Counted from the stretch's first letter, positions 45,572 through 55,804 are shown. The stretch: DNA of 64,000 nucleotides from Campylobacter sp. VBCF_01 NA2 (GCF_027797205.1 NZ_CP115607.1:806001-870000); one strand, 5' to 3'. Notes: generated by a model from the letters alone, not told the origin. Made by a program: numbers and translations.

Positions 45572-48500
45572 TTAAAACCTAAATGTCAATCCGACATTTC
45601 CGCTATATCCGCGCTCTTTGCCAGTATAACCTTTCGCGCCGACTTCGAATTTAAGCTTTCCACTATCATAGACATAGCCGATTTCGCCGATACCTGTTGA
45701 GCCTTTTAGTTTAGGACTTGCGATGTCTGCACTTCCAAAGGTTGGTAAGCTTAGAGTTCCTTTTGCTTCGCCGTCAAATTCATATTGATATGTTGCACCT
45801 ACATAAAGTTTGCTTGTGTCGCTAAATTTGATATTATCTTTAACACCAACTTGCGCTCTAAGCGAAGTTACGCTATCAAAGTGCGTATTTACGCCATTTA
45901 GAACAAGGTCATTTCCTGCTGTTTTAGCCCAAATTCCACGAGCAAAAATATCAAGGTCATTTGAATTCGATAATGCAATTTCTTTGCCAAGCCCCAAATG
46001 AGCGCCATAGTAAGTGTTGCTTATATCAAATTCTTTATAAGCAGCTGTTGTTTCGTATTCGGTTTTTACTTGACCTACTCTACCGCTTACTTCTGTGTAG
46101 AAGTTATTTAAAGTAGTAAATCTAGCAAAAGCGCCACCGCCAATGAACTCAGTCTTACCGCTTCCTTTTGTGCCGTCATCTAAAAAGCTATCATACTCTC
46201 CTTTGCCGTATTCTACAAATAGACCTGTTGTTAAATTTCCGCTACTGAAATAATCATTTCCTGCGATACCTGCGTTTGCATTAAAGCCTTTTATGTCTAT
46301 GTGTGAGCCTGTTGTCATCTCTTTGTCATATCCGCTTACAAAGGCAAATGCTACTGCTTTTCCTGTTTGGGTATCGTTATTTAATGAATTTGCATTACTT
46401 GCACTGCTAGAATTTGCATTGTTTGCAGCATTTGCAACGCTACCTAAATTTGATACAAGTAAATTTGCTCCTTCATTTACCGCTGTGCTTTGAGATAGTT
46501 TGGTTTCTAGTAGGATTTTTGCACCGGCATTGTTTGCAGTGATATTGCCTATACCGCTACCACCGCCAGAGCCTGTTCCTGTGCCTGAACCGCCTGTACC
46601 TGTTCCACTACCACTACCACCAGTGCCTGAACCACCAGTGCCTGAACCACCAGTGCCTGAACCGCCAGTGCCTGAACCGCCAGTGCCTGAACCACCGCCA
46701 GTGCCTGAACCACCGCCAGTGCCTGAACCACCGCCAGTGCCTGAACCACCGCCAGTGCCTGAACCACCGCCAGTGCCTGAACCACCGCCAGTGCCTGAAC
46801 CACCTGTATCAGGGTCGCCGCTAAATGATAGGTCTAAATTTTTGCTGGTGCTATCAACGGCGATTTTACCTGCTATATTTATAAGTCCTGCGATATTAAC
46901 ATTTGTTAAATTTGCTTTGCCGTTTGCTTCTGCAAAGCCTGTTATGCTTCCGGCTGTTTGGATAAGATGAATTTTATCATCTTTGCTTGTTATGCCTGTG
47001 GCGTCTTTTAGGTAGGCATTTACTTTTGTGCCACTCAAATCAACAGAATTTGCGACTTTCAAGGCAGTTTCATCTTTGGCGACATTGCTTGGCAGATAGA
47101 AATTTATCTCTTTTGCCTTTAAAGCAGAAATATCATAAATGTCCATTACCATAGCATCGCTACTATCGCCGAAATTTGCGGTTTTTACATCTATACTAGC
47201 TCCCTTATCAAATGTCGAACCGCCTTTTATGTCTAGGGTTGAACCACTACTTATCACGCTTCCGACATTATGAGCGTTTGTTAGATTTATGGTTGCAGAA
47301 TTTGCGATATTTATGTTAAGTTTAGCATAGTTGCTATTTGCTAAATTTACAGTTATGCCGTCTTTTATACCTGCTTCGTCATCGCCGAAAGTATCGCCTG
47401 TGATAGTTTCGACCGAATTTGCCGTGCTAGTAATATATAGGTCTTTTTTGTCGCTACTTTGGAAAATTCCGCCTTTGGCGACATTATACTGGGTCTCTCC
47501 AATTACATTAAAGACATTGCCGAAGCTTTGAGTGGCTAAAAGCCATGTGTTATCTACGCTTATTTCACCGCCACTTTTTAGTAGATAGTATTTGTTTCCT
47601 GTGCCGTCAATGTATGAGCTAAGGTTATCTACGGTTATATTTGTTTTTGCTAGGTCGGTTGGGTCTGAGCCAGTTAGAGTTAGCGCAACTTCATTGGCAC
47701 TTAAATCTGAGTAGAAGTTTAAGTTATCGAAATTTATGATATTTCCAGCTTTAAGATTTTTTGCCTTTGTTGTGCTACTGCCTATGTTTAGGGTGTTGCC
47801 TTTACTTGCAGATGATCCGCCATCAAAGCCAACTATCATAGCAGTCGATGTATCTCCGCCTAGAAGCGTTACGGTGTTGTCACTTACTTCGCCATAACCG
47901 CTAGTATCTCCGGCAAAAATACCGTCATATACGGTACCGCCGTTTATGATGATTTCATTACCGCTGACTTTTCCTGTGTCGCTAGTCAAACCGCCCACAA
48001 CTGTATTTATCTCTCCGCCGTTTATAAAGACTTTATTACCGCTTACTTCGCCATAACCGCTAGTACCACCGTATATCAAAGGAACAAATCCTTTGTTAAG
48101 ATTTACCGTATTACCGCTAACATCTTCATCGATGCCATAACCTCCACCGCCAGGGATACCAAAAAAAAATGGTTTTGCACCTACTAAATCGATATTTACG
48201 ATATTTCCGCTATATGATACAGCAGTAGTTCCGCCTGTGCCATTACTTGAAGTAGCGTCTGTGATAGTTACTAGCTCGTCGCTACCAAATCCACCCGTGA
48301 TAGCAAATTCTTGCTCTACTTCGTTGCCTTTGTCATCTACCATAGTGCGAGTAAATTTATTTGCGTCTGTGATAGTAAAGATTTTATCCTTAGATGACCA
48401 AATCGCAGTCGGTGTCGGCGGTGTTGCACTAAAATACAAATCCAAATTCTTGCTATCATCTGCTAGTTTGACATAGCCTTTGAGATCTAATAAACCTGCT

Positions 48501-51289
48501 ATATTTACATTTGTTTGCTCTGCGTTGTTGTTTGCAGGTGCGCTTAGAGTTCCAGCTGTTTGTATTAGATGAACTACGCTGTCAGCCTTTAAATTTGAAG
48601 CATTTTTTAGATACGCATTTACAGTTGTTTTACTTAAATCAGTTTCGCCTGTATCAGACAAGCTTAGAGCGATTGCTTTATCAGCTATACCGCTATGCAA
48701 ATAGAAATTTATTTTATCGAATTTATAAATTTGTTTTGCTTGTAGTGTTTTTCCTACTGCAAGTGGATTTGATAAGCTTTCGCCTATGTTTAGGGTGTTG
48801 CCGCTTGCAGTACGAGCACTTTCATAGCCGTATATCCTAGCTCCTGATAGGTCACCGTCTAGAAGTGTTACTATGTTGTTATTTGATTCGGAATGTGTGC
48901 TATGACCGCCAACAATTGAACTGCCATCTTTAAAGATTCCACCTTTTATAACGACTTTATTATCACTAACTATTCCTGCTGTTCCCGAGCCATTAGACCA
49001 ACCACCATAAACATAATCTAACCGTCCACCGTTTATGATAACTGAGTTACCGCTAACTTCGTTACCTCCACTAAAACCACCTTGCGCACCTCTAATATAT
49101 GTTCCGCTATTTACATTTACTGTGTTTCCACTAACTTTTTCATTAGTGTTATAATCTCCGCCACCTAATATAGAATAATCTCGAACGAAATTTGTTCCTA
49201 AATCTACATTTACGGTATTTCCGCTATATGATGCAGTAGTAGTTCCCCCTGCGCCATCGCTTGAAGTAGCGTCTGTGATAGTTACTAGCTCGTCTTTGCT
49301 ATCAAATCCACCCGTGATAGCAAATTCTTGCTCTACTTCGTTGCCTTTGTCATCTACCATAGTGCGAGTAAATTTATCAAATGCTGTGATATTAAAGATT
49401 TTATCCTTAGATGACCACTTCACAGGGTCGCCGCTAAATGATAGGTCTAAGTATTGAGCCGTGCTATCAACGGCGATTTTACCTGTTACATTGATAAGAC
49501 CTGCGATATTAACATTAGTTAAATTTGCATTGCCGTTGGCTTCGTCAAAGCCTGTTAGAGAACCTTTTGTTTGGATTAGATGAATTTTATCATCTTTGCT
49601 TGTTAAGCCTGTGGCGTCACTTAGATAAGCATTTACTTTTGTGCCTGCTAGGTTTTTCGTGCCGGTATTTTGCAGACTTAGAGCAACATTTCCGTTAGAA
49701 ACATCGCTTGGCAAATAGAAATTTAGCTCTTTTGCTATTATATCGCCTACTATAATCGAACCTAATCTCATAGCGTTTTTACTATCGCCGAAATTTATAG
49801 CCTTATTTGTAGCTACCGTTCCACCGATATAAGCCCCGGCGGCTGAGAAGTTGATATTGCCTTGGGCTGAGTTTAAACCGCCTATTATCGATAAAGGTGC
49901 ATTTGCCGTTATATCATTTGTAGCATAAAAACTACCGGTAGCGGTTATCGTCCCTGTGCCTAATAAATTTAGGCTCTTGCCATGCACTAATTCTCCTGTA
50001 AATGACGAAGAATTTATATTTATATCACTATTTAAAGCCACTACATTTCCGACATTTGTAGCTTTATTAAAATTTATCGTAGCTTGTCTAGACGGAGATA
50101 AATTTATTTTTAGATTACTATAAGAATTATCTGCTAAATTTATAGTTATGCCGTCTTTATCGGTTCCTGCTTCGTTATCGCCGAAAGTATCGCCGATGAT
50201 AGTTTCGACCGAATTTGCCGTGCCTGTAATATATAGGTCTTTTTTGTCGCTACTTTGGAAAATTCCGCCTTTGTCGACATTATACTCTGTTTTTGAAGTT
50301 ACATTAAAGATTTTTCCCGTAACTCTTTGAGTGCTTTTTAACCAAGTATCATTTACCTTTATAGTTCCTGTGCCTGTGTTTTTTAGCAAGTAGTATTTAT
50401 TTCCTGTGCCGTCAATGTATGAGCTAAGGTTATCTACGGTTATGGTTGTGTTTGTTAGGTTTGTTGTATCTGCGCCTGTTAATCTTAGGGCAACTTCGTT
50501 GGCATTTAAATCTGAGTAGAAGTTTAAGTTATCGAAATTTATGATATTTCCGGCTTTAAGATTTTTTGCCTTTGTTGTGCTGCTGCCTATGTTTAGGGTG
50601 TTATTTTTATTTGCAGCATTATTACTACTATAAAAGCCAACTATCTTAGCAGTCGATGTATTTCCGCTTAGAAGTGTTACGGTATTGTTGCTGACTTCGT
50701 CACTATTGCTATCTCCGGCATAAATACCGATATTTACGGTACCGCCGTTTATGATGATTTCATTACCGCTGACTTTTCCTGTGTGTTTAGTCCAACCGCC
50801 ATAAACAAGTTCTAACTGTCCACCGTTTATAAAGACTTTATTACCGCTTACTTCGCCATAACCGCTAGTATCACCGTTTATCAACCTAACAAATCCTTTG
50901 TTAAGATTTACCGTATTACCGCTAACTTTTTCATTAGTAGTATAATCTCCGCCGCCAAATATATCGTAGTAATTAGACGAATTTGTTCCTAAATCTACAT
51001 TTACGGTATTTCCGCTAAATGAGTTAGCAAAAGTTCCCCCTGTGCCATCACTTGAAGTAGCACCCGTGATAGTTACTAGCTCGCCACTATCAAAAGTACC
51101 CGTGACAGCAAATTCTTGCTTTTTTTTATTGCCTTTATCATCTACCATAGTGCGAGTGAATTTATCACTAGCTGTGATATTAAAGGTTTTATCATCAGAT
51201 GACCAAGTCTCAGCCGATAATGATAAATTTGGAGTAACCGCCATGAGCGTAGCTGCTGCTACGACGCTAAATTTGAGTGGATTTTTCAT
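45572..51289 (-). CDS. Large autotransporter adhesin-like protein
   Basis: A 1905-residue type V secreted protein. Residues 1-26 form a signal peptide. The passenger has three related modules, each starting near W-S-S-(D/K)-D-K-(T/I)-F, at about residues 28, 625 and 964. All contain KFTRTMVDDKGN and repeated SGNTVNV/SGNKVFINGG strands typical of a beta-helix. A Gly/Thr/Ser-rich linker of GGGSGT and GGSGT units lies at about 1497-1558. A beta-barrel of about 270 residues ends in GLTFRF. AAGGGGA precedes the start. It is probably surface-exposed; the ligand is unknown. Confidence 0.9.
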   Translation of the reverse strand: MKNPLKFSVVAAATLMAVTPNLSLSAETWSSDDKTFNITASDKFTRTMVDDKGNKKKQEFAVTGTFDSGELVTITGATSSDGTGGTFANSFSGNTVNVDLGTNSSNYYDIFGGGDYTTNEKVSGNTVNLNKGFVRLINGDTSGYGEVSGNKVFINGGQLELVYGGWTKHTGKVSGNEIIINGGTVNIGIYAGDSNSDEVSNNTVTLLSGNTSTAKIVGFYSSNNAANKNNTLNIGSSTTKAKNLKAGNIINFDNLNFYSDLNANEVALRLTGADTTNLTNTTITVDNLSSYIDGTGNKYYLLKNTGTGTIKVNDTWLKSTQRVTGKIFNVTSKTEYNVDKGGIFQSSDKKDLYITGTANSVETIIGDTFGDNEAGTDKDGITINLADNSYSNLKINLSPSRQATINFNKATNVGNVVALNSDININSSSFTGELVHGKSLNLLGTGTITATGSFYATNDITANAPLSIIGGLNSAQGNINFSAAGAYIGGTVATNKAINFGDSKNAMRLGSIIVGDIIAKELNFYLPSDVSNGNVALSLQNTGTKNLAGTKVNAYLSDATGLTSKDDKIHLIQTKGSLTGFDEANGNANLTNVNIAGLINVTGKIAVDSTAQYLDLSFSGDPVKWSSKDKIFNITAFDKFTRTMVDDKGNEVEQEFAITGGFDSKDELVTITDATSSDGAGGTTTASYSGNTVNVDLGTNFVRDYSILGGGDYNTNEKVSGNTVNVNSGTYIRGAQGGFSGGNEVSGNSVIINGGRLDYVYGGWSNGSGTAGIVSDNKVVIKGGIFKDGSSIVGGHSTHSESNNNIVTLLDGDLSGARIYGYESARTASGNTLNIGESLSNPLAVGKTLQAKQIYKFDKINFYLHSGIADKAIALSLSDTGETDLSKTTVNAYLKNASNLKADSVVHLIQTAGTLSAPANNNAEQTNVNIAGLLDLKGYVKLADDSKNLDLYFSATPPTPTAIWSSKDKIFTITDANKFTRTMVDDKGNEVEQEFAITGGFGSDELVTITDATSSNGTGGTTAVSYSGNIVNIDLVGAKPFFFGIPGGGGYGIDEDVSGNTVNLNKGFVPLIYGGTSGYGEVSGNKVFINGGEINTVVGGLTSDTGKVSGNEIIINGGTVYDGIFAGDTSGYGEVSDNTVTLLGGDTSTAMIVGFDGGSSASKGNTLNIGSSTTKAKNLKAGNIINFDNLNFYSDLSANEVALTLTGSDPTDLAKTNITVDNLSSYIDGTGNKYYLLKSGGEISVDNTWLLATQSFGNVFNVIGETQYNVAKGGIFQSSDKKDLYITSTANSVETITGDTFGDDEAGIKDGITVNLANSNYAKLNINIANSATINLTNAHNVGSVISSGSTLDIKGGSTFDKGASIDVKTANFGDSSDAMVMDIYDISALKAKEINFYLPSNVAKDETALKVANSVDLSGTKVNAYLKDATGITSKDDKIHLIQTAGSITGFAEANGKANLTNVNIAGLINIAGKIAVDSTSKNLDLSFSGDPDTGGSGTGGGSGTGGGSGTGGGSGTGGGSGTGGGSGTGGGSGTGGSGTGGSGTGGSGTGGSGTGGSGSGTGTGGSGTGTGSGGGSGIGNITANNAGAKILLETKLSQSTAVNEGANLLVSNLGSVANAANNANSSSASNANSLNNDTQTGKAVAFAFVSGYDKEMTTGSHIDIKGFNANAGIAGNDYFSSGNLTTGLFVEYGKGEYDSFLDDGTKGSGKTEFIGGGAFARFTTLNNFYTEVSGRVGQVKTEYETTAAYKEFDISNTYYGAHLGLGKEIALSNSNDLDIFARGIWAKTAGNDLVLNGVNTHFDSVTSLRAQVGVKDNIKFSDTSKLYVGATYQYEFDGEAKGTLSLPTFGSADIASPKLKGSTGIGEIGYVYDSGKLKFEVGAKGYTGKERGYSGNVGLTFRF
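46617..46799 (-). repeat. Coding minisatellite in the autotransporter linker
   Basis: Five 15-nt units (46617-46691, CC(A/G)CCAGTGCCTGAA) are followed by six identical 18-nt units (46692-46799, CCACCGCCAGTGCCTGAA). Both unit sizes are multiples of three, so copy changes keep the frame and only alter linker length. Confidence 0.9.
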
Positions 51290-51574
51290 ATTATCCCCTT
51301 TATTAAAAGTGTTTTGAATTTGCTAAATCTGTAAAATTCGCCAAAATTTGGCAAAAAACTAAATTTTAAAAACCTGTGCATTTGTAAAATTTGAGATTTT
51401 TCACCTCCGATAAAAAATGGTTGTATTGTGCAATTTGTGATTAAATTTATTGCTGGATTGTAAAATTTGGAAATTTGATAAAATTTGCGTTTCGCTGATA
51501 CTTGCGAAGTAGCCCAAAGACAGGCTGTGGCTTTTAGTTCGCCCCCCCCCGCAACGATTTGGTAGAAGTTTCAT
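51286..51574 (-). other. Leader frame with a G9 tract upstream of the autotransporter
   Basis: An ATG at 51574 (MKLLPNRC) follows AGGGG. A run of nine G (minus strand) lies at 51542-51550. In the present frame translation stops at 51401. With eight G the frame stays open for 84 more codons and ends TGA at 51286, overlapping the autotransporter ATG (ATGA). With ten G it stops at once. This looks like a phase-variable leader controlling translational coupling. The peptide itself resembles no known protein. Confidence 0.5.
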
Positions 51575-51797
51575 CATTTCCCCTAAAATATAAAATTTCG
51601 GGGTATTGTATTTAAATTTCATTAAATTTTGGCTTATTTTTTTAAATTTTGATTAAAGAATACAGCTAAATTTGGAAATTTTAGAAAATTTAGCGAAATT
51701 TAAAAACGCTACCGCAAGCGAGGCAGTATTTCGGGCTTGCGGCAGCGTGGAATTTCAAGTAAATTTCGTAAAATTTTGCGCTAAATTTTACGCAAAA
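51290..51797. other. 508-nt gap between autotransporter and OB-fold gene
   Basis: It contains the poly-G leader described at 51286-51574, very AT-rich DNA at 51590-51700 that probably holds the autotransporter promoter, and the terminator at 51702-51747. No other gene is supported. Confidence 0.65.
51702..51747 (-). terminator. Intrinsic terminator of the OB-fold gene
   Basis: On the minus strand a stem CGCTGCCGCAAGC/GCTTGCGGTAGCG (one mismatch) with a 15-nt loop is followed by TTTTT, about 50 nt after the stop codon. Confidence 0.8.
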
Positions 51798-52181
51798 TTA
51801 TTTTACAGGCAAGACATCATCGACATCTATTTCTACGCCGACTAAATCCTTATCCACCTCGCCTACTATGCGGATTTTGGTATCAGGGCTCACGACTAGG
51901 CCGTTCCAGTCATCATCGTCGATATCTACCGTGATAGAGGCGCCACTTTTATCCACGAATAGATATTTATCGTCGTTATTTAGGCGTTTTTTGATATTTC
52001 CCACTAGGGTTACCTTCGTATCATCGCGCAAATCTTTCGCCTCTTTGACGCTAACTACGCGGTATGATTTGGCGCCGTATTCGACGAACTCGCCCTTGCT
52101 GCTGCCATCATTTCCGACAAAACCACCCTTTGCCAAGGCAAATGCGCAAACTGCGCTAAGGATTAGAAATTTTTTTACCAT
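51798..52181 (-). CDS. YgiW/YdeI-family periplasmic OB-fold protein
   Basis: A 127-residue exported protein: signal peptide MVKKFLILSAVCAFALA, then an OB-fold (BOF) domain with KDLRDDTKVTLVGNI, YLFVDKSGASITVDID and TKIRIVGEVDKD. E. coli relatives support stress tolerance. The ligand is unknown. A strong terminator follows, so it forms a single-gene unit. Confidence 0.88.
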   Translation of the reverse strand: MVKKFLILSAVCAFALAKGGFVGNDGSSKGEFVEYGAKSYRVVSVKEAKDLRDDTKVTLVGNIKKRLNNDDKYLFVDKSGASITVDIDDDDWNGLVVSPDTKIRIVGEVDKDLVGVEIDVDDVLPVK

Positions 52182-52241
52182 AATTCGCTCCTTTTAAGAA
52201 ATTTTTTGTGTGATTTTACAATATTTGAATTAAATCTAAAT

Positions 52242-52664
52242 TTAACGAATTTTTTTAATTTTAAAATTTGAAATTTTATACATTTTCGACGCAGTGCGCT
52301 CGCTAAATTTCTCATCTACGATGACATCTGCGATTTCGCGCGCATAATCCTCGTCGAATTTCTCGCCGTGCAAATTCGCCGAGCTCGAATACATCGCGCC
52401 AAATTGTCGCAGAAATTTCGCATGCTCGCAGCCTTGCACATAGCGAAGTGAAATTTGATTTGGGTAGATGAAGGTCGATTTTTTCGCCCTTCGCACGAGA
52501 TTTTTAAATTTTTCTGGCACGCGCGCTAGGGTTTTTAGCTCGTTTAAATTCGCCGTGGTTAGCACACAGGGAGTGTTTTTGGGGCGCATTTTCGCGCGGT
52601 TAATCTGCGTAAAGTCCTTGCTTAAAAATCCGGCTGTGGTGTCTGTCTGGGCTAGGTAAATCAT
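52242..52664 (-). CDS. Sua5/YciO/YrdC-family protein (short form)
   Basis: A 140-residue protein with MIYLAQTDTTAGFLS (the family's TDT.G start), a KxR-like RAKKSTFIYP stretch and the Ser-rich YSSSANLHGE motif. Full YrdC proteins that make threonylcarbamoyl-AMP for tRNA t6A are about 190 residues, so this is a reduced version as seen in epsilon-proteobacteria. Whether it is the active t6A enzyme is uncertain. Confidence 0.78.
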   Translation of the reverse strand: MIYLAQTDTTAGFLSKDFTQINRAKMRPKNTPCVLTTANLNELKTLARVPEKFKNLVRRAKKSTFIYPNQISLRYVQGCEHAKFLRQFGAMYSSSANLHGEKFDEDYAREIADVIVDEKFSERTASKMYKISNFKIKKIR

Positions 52665-52703
52665 AGCGGAAGTGAAATTTCGCCCAAAATTTGGGCGAAA
52701 TTA

Positions 52704-53222
52704 TTATTTGTAGTTTGCGATTGCGCGAGATAGGATTGCCTCAGCCTTGCTAGCGTCCTCGAAATCCTTGACCTTCACCCATTTACCAGGCTCCAACGCC
52801 TTGTAAGTTTCAAAGAAATTTTTGATTCTATCAAGCGTGATTTTTGGCAAATCGCTTAGAGATTTGATATTGTCATATCTAGGGTCGATTTTGCTAACCG
52901 GCACGGCTAGAAGTTTTTCATCCATTCCGCTTTCATCTTCCATAACCAAAACGCCGATTAAGCGGCATGGGATAACTGAGCCTGCTTGAAGCGGGTATTC
53001 ATTTAGCACCAAAATGTCGGCAGGATCGCCATCATCTGCTAGTGTATTTGGCACAAAGCCGTAGTTTGCAGGGTAAAACATCGCCGAATACATAACGCGA
53101 TCGACGCACACAGCACCGCTTTCTTTGTCGATTTCATATTTTATGTTTGAGCCGTAAGGGATTTCGATTACAGCGTTGATTTTATCAGGGTTTGAACCTA
53201 CTTTGATTTTAGAAATATCCAT
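52704..53222 (-). CDS. ppa: Inorganic pyrophosphatase (family I)
   Basis: A 172-residue hexameric-type soluble pyrophosphatase. The metal-binding signature [10 protein letters not shown] is at about residue 65, with [12 protein letters not shown] before it. It removes pyrophosphate made in biosynthesis. ATP-derived nucleotide enzymes (adk) are encoded nearby on the same strand. Confidence 0.95.
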   Translation of the reverse strand: MDISKIKVGSNPDKINAVIEIPYGSNIKYEIDKESGAVCVDRVMYSAMFYPANYGFVPNTLADDGDPADILVLNEYPLQAGSVIPCRLIGVLVMEDESGMDEKLLAVPVSKIDPRYDNIKSLSDLPKITLDRIKNFFETYKALEPGKWVKVKDFEDASKAEAILSRAIANYK

Positions 53223-53249
53223 TTTTTATCCTTTATTTAAATTTTAAAT

Positions 53250-53414
53250 TTACCACGCACTTATAGAAAATCCCGTGAAAACTCCGCCACCGCCGCTGTT
53301 TCCTGCCACGCTCACGGATTTTTTGGCCTCACAACCAGCGCAAAAAACCAAAACAGCAAAAACAGCGCAAATTTTAAGACTAAATTTCATGCCAAATTTG
53401 GGGCTAAATTTCAC
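53250..53414 (-). CDS. Small lipoprotein
   Basis: A short frame that encodes MKFSLKICAVFAVLVFCAGC with the lipidated cysteine, then EAKKSVSVAGNSGGGG and a short hydrophobic end. The ATG is at 53390, but an in-frame GTG at 53414 follows AGGGA at better spacing and is preferred, giving 54 residues. No family is recognised. It lies between adk and ppa in the same direction. Confidence 0.6.
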   Translation of the reverse strand: MKFSPKFGMKFSLKICAVFAVLVFCAGCEAKKSVSVAGNSGGGGVFTGFSISAW

Positions 53415-53436
53415 AAGAATTCCCTAAATTTCACTC

Positions 53437-54012
53437 TTAGCCGATGATTTTTTTCGCGATTATATCGTTGATATCTTCGACGATTTCTTCGATTGTGCGT
53501 TCGCCATCAACTGAGTAAAAAATCTCTTTTTTGCCGTAAAATTCGCGGATTGCGCCGATTGGTTCGTTGAAGACTTTCATGCGGTTATAAAAGACTTGCT
53601 CGTTATCATCAGCTCCCCTTGCACGACCCAAAACGCGCTCTTTGGCTGTGTTTTCGCTAACTGCAACTTCGATTACTGCGCTAAGCTCGATCTCATCGTC
53701 GCTTTTTAAAACTTCGTCGAGTTTTGTCATTTGCTCCACGCTTCGTGGGTAGCCGTCGATGATGATAAAATCTTTTGGCGAGCTTTTAATCGCAGAAGTT
53801 ATCGTGCCTACAACCACTTCAAGCGGGACTAAATTTCCAGCTGAGATAAAGCTGTCGATTGTTTTGCCTAGTTCGCTACCGCTTGCTACCTCTGCGCGAA
53901 GCAAATCGCCAGTAGAGTAGTGAGCGATACTCTCGTTGTTTTGCGCAATCAAGCTAGCGTCTGTGGTTTTGCCACTGCCTGGTGCGCCGATGATTAAAAA
54001 TAGATTTTTCAT
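53437..54012 (-). CDS. adk: Adenylate kinase
   Basis: A 191-residue nucleoside monophosphate kinase. The P-loop is [11 protein letters not shown] (about residue 9), with [22 protein letters not shown] and [14 protein letters not shown]. It has the short lid without a zinc site. It interconverts ATP, AMP and ADP. Its ATG overlaps the aspS stop by 4 nt. Confidence 0.94.
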   Translation of the reverse strand: MKNLFLIIGAPGSGKTTDASLIAQNNESIAHYSTGDLLRAEVASGSELGKTIDSFISAGNLVPLEVVVGTITSAIKSSPKDFIIIDGYPRSVEQMTKLDEVLKSDDEIELSAVIEVAVSENTAKERVLGRARGADDNEQVFYNRMKVFNEPIGAIREFYGKKEIFYSVDGERTIEEIVEDINDIIAKKIIG

Positions 54013-55763
54013 TTTTTATCCTTTAAATTTATTCTAAGTCCTAATTCTTGGAGCTGTTCGCTACTAACCTCGCTTGGAGCCTTTGTCATAGGGCATTGCG
54101 CTCTTTGAGTTTTAGGGAAGGCGATGACATCTCTAATGCTACTTGATTTGGTAACTAACATCATAAGTCTGTCAAAACCAATCGCGATACCGCCGTGTGG
54201 TGGCGCACCAAAGCTAAGCGCGTCAAGCAAGAAACCAAATTTTTCTCTTTGCTCGTCTGGCTCGATTTTAAGTAGTTTGAAAACCTTTTCTTGGATATCG
54301 GCTTTGTGGATTCTGATACTTCCACCACCAAGCTCGACGCCATTTAGCACGACATCGTAAGCGATAGAGGTGATTTCTTCCATATCTGGCTCATCGACAT
54401 TGTTTGGCATAGTAAATGGGTGGTGCATAGCCGAGTAGCTTCCGTCGTCGTTTTGCTCGAACATTGGAAAATTTACAACCCACAAAAATTCGAGTTTGTT
54501 CTCGTCGATAATGCCAAGCTCGTTTGCAAGGAAAAGTCTAAATCTACCCATATAATCAAGCACGATTTTTTTCTTTCCAGCACCGAAAAATACGACATCG
54601 CCGACTTTTAGGTTACAGCGTTTGACTAGCTTGGCCACATCTGCTTCATCGAAAAATTTAACCAAAGGTCCTTTAAGGCCATCTTCTTTGACTTGGATAA
54701 ATGCTAGGCCTTGTGCGCCAAATTTGCGCACATATTCTTCGAATCTTTGCATTTGGCGTTTGCTAAATTTCAAATCTCCACCCTCGACGACAAGGGCTTT
54801 TACGCGGTTTTTCTTAGTATCTTTTGCAATATTAGCGAAAATTTCATTATTTGAACGCGCGAAAATATCAGCCACATCGATAAATGGCATACCAAAGCGA
54901 AGATCTGGTTTATCGCTACCGTAATTCTCCATAGCGTCTTTATACTCCATTACGCGAAATGGCGTAGGAATATCGTGTCCGCAAGAGGCAAAAATATCTT
55001 TTAAAAATGTTTCAGCGACCTTCATTACATCATTTTGATCGCAAAAGCTCATCTCAACATCTATTTGGGTAAATTCTGGCTGACGATCTGCGCGCAAATC
55101 CTCATCGCGGAAGCATTTGGCTACTTGGAAATATCTATCAAATCCAGAGCACATTAAAAGCTGTTTAAAAAGCTGTGGGCTTTGCGGAAGCGCATAAAAG
55201 CTACCCGGATAAACGCGACTAGGCACCAAATAATCCCTCGCACCCTCTGGCGTAGCGCGAGTTAGCACAGGGGTTTCAACCTCGACAAAACCAAGTCTAT
55301 CAAGCGCATTTCGTGCCGCAATGGCCGCTTTTGAACGCATTGCAAAGCGCTCAAATTTATCATTTGTCCTTAAATCCAAAAATCTGTATTTTAGGCGAAT
55401 TTCCTCATTTACGCTCTCATCTCCGATGACAAATGGCAATGCACGGCTTGGATTTTCGATGATTAGCTCATCGACTACGATTTCAATCTCTCCGGTTTTT
55501 AAATTTGGATTTTCCAAACCCTCGCCTCTGGCGCGCACTTTTCCGTTTGCGCGCAAAACATATTCGTTTCTGACATCGTTTGCTATTTCGTAAGCACTTT
55601 TGCTATCTTTTGGATCGCATACTAGCTGTAAAAGTCCGCTTCTATCGCGCAAATCGATGAAAATAACGCCACCATGGTCGCGGTAAGAATTCACCCAACC
55701 ACAAACGCTAACGTTTTCGCCGATATTTGCTTTGCTTAGATCGGTGCAATAATGACTTCGCAA
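54009..55763 (-). CDS. aspS: Aspartate--tRNA ligase
   Basis: A 584-residue class IIb synthetase starting (M)[15 protein letters not shown] with an OB-fold anticodon domain, motif 2 [18 protein letters not shown], a GAD insertion domain and motif 3 [12 protein letters not shown]. The start is TTG at 55763, behind AAGGAG at ideal spacing; upstream codons lack support. In this lineage AspRS is often nondiscriminating and also charges tRNA-Asn, which is not decided here. Confidence 0.93.
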   Translation of the reverse strand: MRSHYCTDLSKANIGENVSVCGWVNSYRDHGGVIFIDLRDRSGLLQLVCDPKDSKSAYEIANDVRNEYVLRANGKVRARGEGLENPNLKTGEIEIVVDELIIENPSRALPFVIGDESVNEEIRLKYRFLDLRTNDKFERFAMRSKAAIAARNALDRLGFVEVETPVLTRATPEGARDYLVPSRVYPGSFYALPQSPQLFKQLLMCSGFDRYFQVAKCFRDEDLRADRQPEFTQIDVEMSFCDQNDVMKVAETFLKDIFASCGHDIPTPFRVMEYKDAMENYGSDKPDLRFGMPFIDVADIFARSNNEIFANIAKDTKKNRVKALVVEGGDLKFSKRQMQRFEEYVRKFGAQGLAFIQVKEDGLKGPLVKFFDEADVAKLVKRCNLKVGDVVFFGAGKKKIVLDYMGRFRLFLANELGIIDENKLEFLWVVNFPMFEQNDDGSYSAMHHPFTMPNNVDEPDMEEITSIAYDVVLNGVELGGGSIRIHKADIQEKVFKLLKIEPDEQREKFGFLLDALSFGAPPHGGIAIGFDRLMMLVTKSSSIRDVIAFPKTQRAQCPMTKAPSEVSSEQLQELGLRINLKDKK

Positions 55764-55798
55764 TGTGTTCTCCTTAAAAAAAATAATTAAAACCAATG

Positions 55799-55804
55799 AT
55801 TATA
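55799..55804 (-). promoter_or_regulatory. -10 box upstream of aspS
   Basis: A minus-strand TATAAT lies 36 nt before the aspS TTG start, in the gap between divergent aspS and nadK. Confidence 0.5.

Noticed and set aside
46617-46799. Possible CRISPR array
   Set aside because: The units abut without spacers, have sizes of 15 and 18 nt, and lie inside a coding frame.
46500-46970. Proline-rich open frame opposite the autotransporter linker
   Set aside because: It is the reverse reading of the Gly-Ser-Thr repeat. The autotransporter frame has signal peptide, barrel and terminator, and this one has none of them.
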